From assembly GCA_003224055.1 (NCBI GenBank), contig QHYE01000111.1:1-32382 (forward strand): DNA of 32,382 bases. The letters are read 5' to 3'. The stretch comes from Acidobacteriota bacterium. GTDB lineage: Bacteria > Acidobacteriota > Terriglobia > Acidiferrales > UBA7541. Shown piece after piece: positions 23,705 through 31,399 of this stretch. The stretch's first letter is position 1; each line of letters begins with the position of its first letter. The position numbers were made by a program, and so were the translations under genes. Below the pieces are notes generated by a model, which had not been told where the DNA came from, made no database searches, and worked only from the letters and a program-made list of their open reading frames with translations.

Positions 23705-23751
23705 GGCAATTCCCTGGAGCGGACGGCGAGCTTGCGAGCGGCGGGAACTGC

Positions 23752-25044
23752 TCAGGAAACGAAAGCGCATCCAACGCGGAAGCTGCCTTGAGGAGTTTGC
23801 AGTTTCCAGACAGGCTTCAGGTTTACGCGAACAGGCGGAAGAATGGGGACGTGCAAGATTGCAAGTAAATTGTCGGGAAGTTCTTCAGGCGAATCCATTT
23901 CGATAGCGACACCGCCAAAACCAAGGTCCAGGACGCGGGCGCGGCGCGCGCCTTGATCGCCGAGAACCGCGTAGGCGTTCGTGCCGGTCATGGAGACACG
24001 CTCGGCCTTGCGTTGGACGATGTAGACGCGAGGCGCGGGCACGGGAAGACTTGCGGAAATCTCGGCAGCGGTGGTGGAAGCGGCGGCTTCGATCGCGGAT
24101 TCAGTTTTTTCGGGCGCACGTCTCGTTTCAATCGAGATTGGCTGAGGGACGGGTGCAGTGCGATCCACGGGCGGAGGGGCAGGAGCGGCGGTCGGCTCTT
24201 CCTGCGCGGTGGGAGTCTCTGTGCGCGGCGAGCCGTTTCCCTTCCGGCTATGATTGGTGTGTTTCAAACGGTAGAGGCGCTCATCGGCGATGCGAATCAA
24301 CTGATCGGCTTGTTCGCCGTCCTGAGGAAAATTGGCGACGCCATGATCCATACTGACGCCGACGGTGAGTTGAAGCGGCTGGAGCATTTCCGCAAAAACG
24401 GTTTCGACACGGCGGGCGAGGGCCAGCGCCTGCGCGGCATCGGTTTGCGGGAGGATCAAGGCGAACTCGTCGCCGCCGATGCGAAAAGCGTAGTCCGAGG
24501 TGCGCAACGCTTTTTTTAGGGTGGCGGCTGCGGCGCGCAAAACTTCATCGCCGCGCGGGTGGCCATGCTTGTCATTCACTTCCTTGAAGCGATGCAAATC
24601 CAGCATGACGAGGCCCAGGGGATGACTGTAACGTCGGGCGCGATTGAGTTCCTTTTCGAATGTTTCGGCAAAGAGCCGCCGATTATAGAGATCAGTGAGC
24701 GGATCGGTGACGGCGTTGAGCTGGAGTTTTTTCAGGTCGTCGTATTCGATGAGGATGGGAACACGAAGGAGTCCCGATTGCGTGAGGACATCCATCAGAG
24801 CGGTGATAACCGAAATCTGACGATCGGCGCGATCGCTAAGCTCGCGGCGGCGAGCAAGCATGTCATCCCAGATTTGCAGACACTGGGGTTCGCGCAGATC
24901 CAGATGAGCGATCACGCGGAAGTATCGCTGGAGAAACTGACCACGCGCAGGCAGATCGAGAGTATCGAGCGTATCGACAAGCAGCTCGAGATAGGAATCC
25001 TCAATCGACACGCGCGAGGGCACAGGGGCGCCGGGGCTGGGCAT
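23752..25044 (-). CDS. Diguanylate cyclase with C-terminal PilZ domain
   Basis: The enzyme should condense two GTP to c-di-GMP and also bind the product. Domain order: an unrecognised helical N-terminus (1-130); a GGDEF domain with intact GGDEF at 190-194 and an inhibitory I-site RTSD at 181-184, five residues upstream; a Pro/Ala/Glu-rich linker (about 270-340); and a PilZ domain (about 345-430) starting RKAERV. In the PilZ motif the usual D/NxSxxG appears as DLGFGG, with Gly in place of Ser. No membrane helix is visible, so it should be cytoplasmic. It is preceded by a PilZ-only gene and a structured 250-bp leader (see 25166-25249). The ATG at 25044 has only a weak ribosome-binding site. Confidence 0.92.
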   Translation of the reverse strand: MPSPGAPVPSRVSIEDSYLELLVDTLDTLDLPARGQFLQRYFRVIAHLDLREPQCLQIWDDMLARRRELSDRADRQISVITALMDVLTQSGLLRVPILIEYDDLKKLQLNAVTDPLTDLYNRRLFAETFEKELNRARRYSHPLGLVMLDLHRFKEVNDKHGHPRGDEVLRAAAATLKKALRTSDYAFRIGGDEFALILPQTDAAQALALARRVETVFAEMLQPLQLTVGVSMDHGVANFPQDGEQADQLIRIADERLYRLKHTNHSRKGNGSPRTETPTAQEEPTAAPAPPPVDRTAPVPQPISIETRRAPEKTESAIEAAASTTAAEISASLPVPAPRVYIVQRKAERVSMTGTNAYAVLGDQGARRARVLDLGFGGVAIEMDSPEELPDNLLAILHVPILPPVRVNLKPVWKLQTPQGSFRVGCAFVS

Positions 25045-25165
25045 ATCCGGTATGGACCTAACCTCTGCCTATCCCCGCGGGGTTTGGGGAAAGCTGAATG
25101 AGTTTTCTACATTTATGCGGAGCAACCAAGAGTCCATTCGTACTGGACCTTGCAGAGCCCACACG

Positions 25166-25249
25166 GGAATTAGACCTCCCCAATTCGGGGGTATCCTATT
25201 ACAAAGCGATGAAAGGGTAAAGACCGGTCAGGTTTTGCATCGCCTTGTA
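25166..25249 (-). other. Candidate structured RNA leader of the GGDEF-PilZ gene
   Basis: On the minus strand an extended hairpin (arms 25249-25238 and 25211-25200) has an 11- to 12-bp stem with one G-U pair and a 26-nt loop containing the self-complementary octamer GACCGGTC. A second GC-rich hairpin (CCCC / GGGG around GAATT, near 25176-25192) follows. On the plus strand the wobble pair would be an A-C mismatch, so the structure fits a minus-strand RNA. It starts about 155 bp upstream of the GGDEF-PilZ start codon. It does not match the c-di-GMP-I riboswitch consensus as I know it. Confidence 0.4.
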
Positions 25250-25294
25250 GCTGGCATGTCACATAACTACCCAGGCCTGCGGGTTAGGCGGGAC

Positions 25295-25645
25295 TCATTC
25301 AATCGCGCGAAGAAATTCCAATCCAAAGAGGCGCATCTCCCCGAGGGAATCCTGGCGCAGGACCTTGGCTGCGATTGGCGGGGTTTCACTGGGAATAAGA
25401 CTCGAAGATGCGGGCGACGGGGCAGGAATGGTTAAGTGCACGACTTGATCGGGCCGGATGATGTGTGCCGAGGTAATACAAGCCCCAGTAGCGCTGATAT
25501 TGAGAGTCTTCGTGAGCTCGATGAATTCGGCCCCGGACGCGTCGGTGCCGCGAACGAAAACAGGCACCTGTAAACGGATGCGAGGCGAGCGTCGGGTCGA
25601 AGATGACGTCACGAACTGCTTCTTCTTAAGAATGTCAGTCTCCAC
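25295..25645 (-). CDS. PilZ-domain protein
   Basis: A single PilZ domain of 116 residues with both c-di-GMP-binding signatures: RRSPR near residue 18-22 and NISATG near residue 49-54. A Pro/Ser-rich loop (about 74-88) interrupts the second half of the barrel. The start is GTG at 25645 without a strong ribosome-binding site. It is the gene before the GGDEF-PilZ enzyme on the same strand (250-bp gap) and divergent from the histidine kinase. It likely acts as a small c-di-GMP effector; the target is unknown. Confidence 0.85.
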   Translation of the reverse strand: METDILKKKQFVTSSSTRRSPRIRLQVPVFVRGTDASGAEFIELTKTLNISATGACITSAHIIRPDQVVHLTIPAPSPASSSLIPSETPPIAAKVLRQDSLGEMRLFGLEFLRAIE

Positions 25646-25843
25646 GGGCGCTCACTAGGTACCAAGGAACTAGTACGGGTGCAAGCATCTCGAATGCCAG
25701 TCAACTCTCGAGCCCACGCCAGTAAGTTCATTTGTATGAATGAGATGAATGTATACGACAGGAGAAACAAATTGGCGCGACGAGTCCTTTGCCCCGGATA
25801 TCCACTTCCCTTCCTCAAATGTGCAAATGGAACGCTTTTGCCA

Positions 25844-25849
25844 TTGACA
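25844..25849 (+). promoter_or_regulatory. Perfect -35 box TTGACA upstream of the histidine kinase
   Basis: A TTGACA hexamer lies about 80 bp ahead of the kinase start. No good -10 box is found 16-18 bp downstream (AAGGAT at 25867 is the closest), so it would be a regulated or weak promoter if real. Confidence 0.25.
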
Positions 25850-25928
25850 CTTGGGAACCCCTTTGTAAGGATGAAAGCCCGCTAGGGAAAATCTTTGCCA
25901 CATTAGCCTATGGAAGGGGGTCTAACGG

Positions 25929-27158
25929 ATGTCTGGACGGATAGCAGTACCCCCCTTATCGGATGAGCGGAATCGCACCGTTCTTCCCATGGGTTACGTC
26001 CGCGGGCTGCTCGATAAGGTCGAGAAGGCGCTGCTTGTGGCGGAGCGGAACGGCGATCTACTGCTGGTGAATTCGCGGGCGAAACAATTGCTGGGATCTT
26101 ACGGATTGAGTGAGACTCCCGGCCTGAATCTCTTTGGTGATGTGCTGCTGGCAGAAGCGAAACAGATCTTTGCTCAAATCGAAAGTGGCGCGCACGAAGT
26201 CGAACTGCAAATCGAGCGCGGGGGAATAAAGTCCACTGCGCAGATTCAGTGGATGCCCGAGCCGGACTGGCTCGTTGTGGAACTTGAGAGCAAATCCGAA
26301 ACACAACAAGCGCAGGATCCTGCCACGCAACTGACGATTCAAGAGCTGTTGCAGGAACGGGAGATTACGTATCGAAATCTTCTGGCGGCATACCTGAAAT
26401 TGCAGGAGGTAAACCGGCAGAAAACAGTGTTCCTTGCGTCGGCGGCGCATGAGTTAAAAACGCCGCTGGCGGTGATCAAAGGCTACTACGACCTGCTGCT
26501 GGCGGGCTCGCTGGGACGATTGACGGACAAGCAACAGGATATTTTGGAGGAGTCAAAGGATAGCTGCGAACGGCTGGTGCGCCTGGTTTCGATGTTCCTG
26601 AATTATTCGGCGCTGGAAAGCGGCAAGCTGGTGCTGCAATTGCGCGAGAACGATTTGCGAGATTGTCTCGAGGAGCTTTCGAAAAGGTGGACGGAAGCGT
26701 TTCAGCGCAAGGGAGTGAGACTGGAAGTCAATATTGATCCGTCGATAGCGACGTTCCGGTTCGACTACCAAAAGGTGCAGCAGGCAGCGGCCAATCTTCT
26801 GGACAATTCCTTGAAACACACGCCAGCCGGCGGCAGCGTGACCCTGCATGCGGCGCCCCATTTCTGGGAGCGGCGCGTGGCGGCCATGGCTCCCGCGGAA
26901 GAGCGACGGAGATTTCGTTTGCCGCGACCGAACAGCGTGGAAGTGAGCGTGGCAGACTCCGGGCCGGGAATCGCGGCGGAGCATCATCAGGAGATATTCG
27001 AGGATTTTGTCCGAGTGGATCGGAACACTTCCGGGATGGGGCTGGGGCTGGCGATTGCGAAGCGGCTTATCCAGGCACATCGCGGAAAAATCTGGGTGGA
27101 GAGCGAATCACGAAGCGGAAGCAGGTTCACGTTCCTGTTACCGATGGATCAGGGGTAA
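25929..27158 (+). CDS. Soluble PAS-type sensor histidine kinase
   Basis: The 409-residue protein has an N-terminal PAS-like region (about 20-110), a coiled coil (about 115-170), a HisKA domain with phospho-acceptor His174 in SAAHELKTPLA, and a HATPase domain with N box NLLDNSLKHTP, G1 VADSGPGI and G2 GMGLGLAI. No membrane helix is present, so it senses a cytoplasmic signal or partner. ATG at 25929 follows GGAAGGGGG. The gene for a sigma-54-type response regulator begins 34 bp downstream and is the expected partner, but that gene is interrupted by a stop codon (see 27193). Confidence 0.92.
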   Translation: MSGRIAVPPLSDERNRTVLPMGYVRGLLDKVEKALLVAERNGDLLLVNSRAKQLLGSYGLSETPGLNLFGDVLLAEAKQIFAQIESGAHEVELQIERGGIKSTAQIQWMPEPDWLVVELESKSETQQAQDPATQLTIQELLQEREITYRNLLAAYLKLQEVNRQKTVFLASAAHELKTPLAVIKGYYDLLLAGSLGRLTDKQQDILEESKDSCERLVRLVSMFLNYSALESGKLVLQLRENDLRDCLEELSKRWTEAFQRKGVRLEVNIDPSIATFRFDYQKVQQAAANLLDNSLKHTPAGGSVTLHAAPHFWERRVAAMAPAEERRRFRLPRPNSVEVSVADSGPGIAAEHHQEIFEDFVRVDRNTSGMGLGLAIAKRLIQAHRGKIWVESESRSGSRFTFLLPMDQG

Positions 27159-27192
27159 GGTAAAAGCCTTTTTGATAGAGAGGGAACAGTTC

Positions 27193-28653
27193 ATGGTCAC
27201 AAAGGAAAAGATTCTCGTTGTGGATGACGAGCCGAGCATTCGAAAGTACCTGCAGACGCTGCTGGAAGTTGATGGATTTGACGTGGAAACCGTCAGCTCC
27301 GGGAGAGAAGCGCTCTCGAAAGTGAACGGAGGCGAGCGCCCGGACTTCATCATCCTGGATGTGTTGATGCCGGAAATGAACGGGATCGAGACGCTAAAAG
27401 AGCTGATGCAGATCGATCGCAGCCTGAACGTGCTCATGCTTTCGTGTTCGAACGAGGTGGGCACAGTCGTTGAGGCCATCCGCATCGGGGCGCACGATTA
27501 TTTGACGAAGCCATTTGAGAAAACGGAACTCGATGCAGCGATGCTGAAATCGCGCCAGAAAAAAGAGCTCACAACAGAAAACCAAGCCCTGCGGGATTAT
27601 TGCGATCAGATCACGGAAGATTTGAGCTTTCTGGCAGCCAGCCCGCAGATGGTACGGATCCGGCAACAAATCCTGCAAATTGCCCCAGTGGACGTGCCGG
27701 TCTTTATCTGCGGCGAAAGCGGCGTGGGCAAGGAAGTGGTGGCTCGCATGATCCACCTTCGCTCGAAGCGCCGCAACCAGCCGTTCGTGAAAGTGAATTG
27801 CGCGGCGCTGCCGGGAGAACTCCTGGAGTCGTAACTATTCGGTTTCGAACAGGGCGCTTTTACGGGTGCAGTGCGCAGCAAGCCGGGCAAGTTTGAAATG
27901 GCCAACAGAGGCACGATCTTCCTGGATGAAATCGCGGAAATGAGCACACACCTGCAGGCCAAGCTTTTGCACGTTTTGCAGGATCATCAGTATTCAAGGC
28001 TCGGCGGGCGCCACCTGGTGGAAACCGACGTGAGGGTGCTGGCCGCAACAAACATTGATGTTCAGGAAGCGATGAAGACGGGGCGTTTCCGTGAAGATCT
28101 CTATTACCGATTGAACGTCTTGTCCATCAACGTGCCGCCGCTGCGGGAGCGAACGGCGGAGATACCGCTTCTTTTCCGCCATTTCCTGACGAAGTACAGC
28201 GAGAAGTTTGGCAAGATGCCTCCAGGACCTTCGAAGTATTTGCTGGACGCAGCCGTAAATTACCCTTGGCCCGGCAATTTGCGCGAACTGGAAAATTTCG
28301 TGAAGCGCTATGTAATTCTCGAGGATGATGAAGGCAGCCTGCGCGAATTGATCGAAATGTCCTCGACACGCCAGCGGACTTCTCCTCGTGAAGAGCCTAC
28401 CGCGCCGAGGGAACTGGGGTTGAAAGCGCTGGTGCGCGGTTTGAAGGATGAGGCCGAAGCGGAGGCCATAGCCGACGCACTTGAAAAGACCCGCTGGTGC
28501 AGGAAAGACGCCGCAAAGATGTTGGGCATCAGTTACAAGGCGCTGCTCTACAAGATGCGGCAGTTTAACCTGGATACGCCGCGCGCGAGGCGATCCGCTG
28601 CGGCACCTGAGGCTGAAGAGCCGGCTTCCATAGTTGGAACACGACGCGACTAG
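27193..28653 (+). pseudogene. NtrC-type sigma-54 response regulator, interrupted by an in-frame TAA
   Basis: One reading frame, 486 sense codons long apart from the break, encodes a complete NtrC-type activator. It has a receiver domain with phospho-acceptor Asp56 (ILDVLMPEMNG) and switch lysine in YLTKPFE; an AAA+ domain with Walker A GESGVGK (174-180), GAFTGA loop (221-226) and Walker B IFLDEIAEM; and a Fis-type HTH near the end (RKDAAKMLGISYKALLYKM). Codon 214 is TAA (27832-27834), where homologues have Glu in LLESELFG; GAA to TAA is one substitution. As written, translation stops after the Walker A half, leaving a receiver with a truncated AAA+ domain. No good restart site follows. The rest of the frame is undamaged, so the break is recent or a sequence error. 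Confidence 0.85.
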
Positions 28654-28708
28654 AAGGGGACGCGGGCAAGGAAAGCTATCCGCGGGAGAGTGCTGGAGGA
28701 TGGGGGCA

Positions 28709-29047
28709 ATGACGGAACGTCGCACAGCTCGGCGCTATGACCTCTCGCTGCCGATCATCATCCGGGTTCCAACGGAGCGGGAATTAGATACACAGCAAGG
28801 CAAGACACGAGACGTTTCGACGCGCGGGTTGTACTTCGTCGTCGGTCAGAGCCTGGAGGCTGGCTCGGAGTTGGATATTACAATGACCTTACCGGCAGAG
28901 ATAACCCATGGCACAGAGGTATTCGTGCGAGCTCTCGGCAAAGTTGTTCGCGTGGAGCGCCGCATGGAAGATGGCAATACACGCATGGGGGTGGCGGCGG
29001 TCATCGAGCGGTACGATATTATTCGCGGTGAAGTGGCCAGGGCGTGA
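28709..29047 (+). CDS. PilZ-domain protein
   Basis: A 112-residue single PilZ domain: RRTARR at the N-terminus supplies the RxxxR motif and RDVSTRGLYF the DxSxxG motif. Both c-di-GMP-binding signatures are intact. ATG at 28709 is chosen because GGAGGA ends 8 bp upstream; an ATG at 28700 overlaps that sequence. It lies 55 bp after the interrupted NtrC-type gene, probably in the same transcript. It is a likely c-di-GMP effector within this signalling cluster. Confidence 0.87.
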   Translation: MTERRTARRYDLSLPIIIRVPTERELDTQQGKTRDVSTRGLYFVVGQSLEAGSELDITMTLPAEITHGTEVFVRALGKVVRVERRMEDGNTRMGVAAVIERYDIIRGEVARA

Positions 29048-29210
29048 TCCAAATCTCCTGAGCGCCGTCGAGGACTCACGGGGAAAATCATATACGAAGT
29101 CCTCCAGCTTCTCCTACAGCTTTCTCTCTTCCGACAAGCCAAGGATTTCGTCTTGCATTTTCTGGCATGATGGGCCTAACATCCGGCCAGACTGTCCCGC
29201 GGAGGGTCCA

Positions 29211-29645
29211 ATGAAAGTGTCGGATCTAATCGGGTCCCGCAAGGAAGTGTTCTCCATAACCGAAGAGACGAGCGTGCATCAGGCGGCTCAATATCTGCGC
29301 GAGAAACAGGTGCGCGCGGTAGGCGTTGTGGACGCGAGCGGCAAGCTCGTTGGGGTGATCTCGCATAGCGATGTCTCCGACAAAGTCGCGGCAGAGAATA
29401 AATGCCCCGCGTGGATGAAAGCTTCCGACATCATGACGCGTGAACTGGTCACGGTGACACCCGATATGACGCTTGAAGACTGCATGCGATTGATGGACCA
29501 GAACACGATCTTCCATTTGCTGGTACTCGGCGAAGGCCAAGGATTCCGTGGGATGCTTTCCATCAGTGACATCTTGAGAGTGGTGGCATCGGATGAGAAG
29601 GCGCGCGCGGACTTGCTGGAATCCTTCATATTTCCTCAACGGTAG
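29211..29645 (+). CDS. Two-CBS-domain protein
   Basis: The 144-residue protein consists of two CBS motifs (about 8-60 and 72-135), each with the strand-helix pattern ending in GVISHSDV and GMLSISDI. A CBS pair binds adenine nucleotides (AMP, ATP, NADH or similar) and senses energy status; stand-alone pairs often act as regulators. ATG at 29211 follows GGAGGG with 4 bp spacing. It is 163 bp after the PilZ gene and the frame upstream of the ATG is not protein-like. Its partner is unknown. Confidence 0.87.
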   Translation: MKVSDLIGSRKEVFSITEETSVHQAAQYLREKQVRAVGVVDASGKLVGVISHSDVSDKVAAENKCPAWMKASDIMTRELVTVTPDMTLEDCMRLMDQNTIFHLLVLGEGQGFRGMLSISDILRVVASDEKARADLLESFIFPQR

Positions 29646-29943
29646 GGACCGGCGGCTGCAAACCACACATCCCACTGACGACAACCCTCTGGAGTAGCGC
29701 ACGCACCCGGGAGCCGGGGAGAGAAAATAGAGTGCAAAGGTTGGATATGTTTTTACTATCGGGTTTCTCATCCTACCTTGATGTCGGCGTTGGAAGTACT
29801 AGAACTATATAGATGGTCTTCCTGTAAGTTATTCCGAGCAAATGACTTAAACAAGGATCCTTTCATCCACAGGGTCGGAAGCCTTGGTGGCTCAATGGCC
29901 TACCTTGTGCAGCTTCCTTACCCTGCTGGAAGTTCGCGCGAAT
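29646..29943. other. Intergenic stretch upstream of the sigma-54 activator
   Basis: About 300 bp with no convincing gene. AT-rich blocks near 29745-29760 and 29808-29820 (ACTATATAG) could hold a -10 box, but no -35 box at proper spacing was seen. No sigma-54 promoter with correct GG-N10-GC spacing was found. Confidence 0.4.
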
Positions 29944-31020
29944 ATGCCGTCTGAAAAGCCAAAAAAGATCACCGGTACCGAACCGGTCGATTTACTACCG
30001 CCGGATCCTATTTTGTTCGGCCAATCCGAGGCCATGAAAGAGGTGCGGCTGCGCGCGGCGAAAATCTGTGATACCAACATACCTGTTTTGTTGTATGGCG
30101 ATGGAGGGACAGGGAAAGAGGTTCTTGCGCGGTGGATTCATAAGCACTCTCCGTCGCGCACTGGCCAATTTGTCAAAGTCAACTGTGCGGCGATACCCGG
30201 TACGCTTCTCGAGAGCGAGCTGTTCGGCTATGAAAAAGGCGCATTTACCGGAGCACGCGTATCCAAACCCGGGAGAGTCGAACTCGCGCATAACGGGACA
30301 CTATTCCTCGATGAGGTTGCCGAACTAGATTTGGGGTTGCAGAGCAAGCTCCTGCAATTTCTGCAGGACGGACACTATTCGCGAATTGGTGATGAGTCGG
30401 AGAGAGCAGTCGAAGCGCGCTTGATATGCGCGACGAATAAAGATCTAGAGCACGGAATCGAGGCGGGAAGATTCCGCGCTGATCTGTATTATCGCATCAA
30501 TGTGGTCCGCATTCGAATGCCGCGATTGCGCGAGCGCCGTGAAGACATCACAATCCTGGCAGGATATTTCAAGAAGCAGTATGAGAGGCAATTCGTAAAG
30601 GAATCCGCGGCTCTCGAACCGCAAATGCTGAATTACTTGCGAAACCTGGATTGGCCCGGGAATTTGCGCGAACTTTCGAATAGTATCGCGCGGTATGTTT
30701 TGATCGGGCCGGAGGCCGCGATTATCCCGGAATCGCCGAAGCGGCGCGCGGCGGCCGCGCAGGCATCCCCCGACGAAGCGAATGCCGGTCCCTTGAAGCG
30801 CATCGCCAGGGAAGCGATCCGCGACATGGAGCGCAATCTCATTCTCGAAGCTTTGCGTGCGAATCAGTGGAACCGCAGGAGAGCGGCAGTGGCCCTCAAG
30901 ATCAGTTATCGAGCTTTGATTTACAAGATTCGCGATACAGGTCTGATCTCCGGGCGCTCGAAACTTAGCACGGATTCCCAATTAGATAACAACGGCGCTT
31001 CGCATTCCTCTACCGACTAG
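29944..31020 (+). CDS. Sigma-54-dependent activator lacking a receiver domain
   Basis: This bacterial enhancer-binding protein has no receiver or other sensory domain: about 30 residues precede the AAA+ module. Walker A is GDGGTGKE, slightly changed from the usual GESGTGKE; the GAFTGA loop (in KGAFTGARVS), Walker B LFLDEVAEL and the sensor motif LDWPGNLREL are intact. A Fis-type HTH lies near residues 315-345 (RRAAVALKISYRALIYKI). It should drive sigma-54 promoters constitutively or under a partner's control. The ATG at 29944 is chosen as matching family starts; a TTG at 29884 and GTG at 29887 also lie in frame. It resembles the AAA+ part of the interrupted regulator at 27193, including LLESELFG where that gene has a stop. 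Confidence 0.9.
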   Translation: MPSEKPKKITGTEPVDLLPPDPILFGQSEAMKEVRLRAAKICDTNIPVLLYGDGGTGKEVLARWIHKHSPSRTGQFVKVNCAAIPGTLLESELFGYEKGAFTGARVSKPGRVELAHNGTLFLDEVAELDLGLQSKLLQFLQDGHYSRIGDESERAVEARLICATNKDLEHGIEAGRFRADLYYRINVVRIRMPRLRERREDITILAGYFKKQYERQFVKESAALEPQMLNYLRNLDWPGNLRELSNSIARYVLIGPEAAIIPESPKRRAAAAQASPDEANAGPLKRIAREAIRDMERNLILEALRANQWNRRRAAVALKISYRALIYKIRDTGLISGRSKLSTDSQLDNNGASHSSTD

Positions 31021-31399
31021 CGGATCACCTTACCATCCTCTTTTGCCTGCCCTTTGGTCGCGGGATTGTTCCAGCGTCCACCCCCAGTGAATTTCTTCTG
31101 TTTTCAATCGTTTTGCTTGAATCTGATATGCCTAGTCTTCGGGGCCCCGTTTCGCCGCCGGGTCAGCGGATTCCTATTCTCGCGTGTCCTACGGGGAAAT
31201 AGTCCCCTGGCCAAAGGCCAGTATGCACGCCATGCCTGGATTGCTTTGACCCCTGCACCAAAACTGTTCCGCATGCCAGTAGTAATGGTACTGATTTCTT
31301 TTCTATCCTGCTCGCGAAGATAGGGCATTAGTTAGCAGCTATTTTCGCGGGTCCCCCACCCCCCGCCCCAGCTAACGAGCTGCCCAAAGCCCTGAGGAA
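31021..31399. other. Intergenic stretch with two adjacent hairpins
   Basis: About 380 bp without a recognised gene. Two hairpins lie side by side: GGGGA / TCCCC (31193-31207) and CTGGCC-AAA-GGCCAG (31207-31221). A C-rich run lies near 31352-31371. No T-tract follows the hairpins. It probably holds the promoter region of the lipoprotein gene, but no sigma-70 or sigma-54 promoter is convincing. Confidence 0.4.

Noticed and set aside
25045-25294. A c-di-GMP-I (GEMM) riboswitch before the GGDEF gene
   Set aside because: The conserved core sequences of that class, as I know them, are not visible; only generic hairpins are present.
25829-25841. A sigma-54-like promoter (TGG...TTTTGC) upstream of the histidine kinase
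   Set aside because: GG and GC are one base pair too close (11 instead of 12 between the G positions). Sigma-54 spacing is strict, and the CAC part of the -24 element is also poor.
27832-27837. Programmed readthrough of TAA in the NtrC-type gene
   Set aside because: No bacterial precedent for efficient TAA readthrough in this context, and no selenocysteine or pyrrolysine codon is involved. A nonsense mutation or sequence error is simpler.
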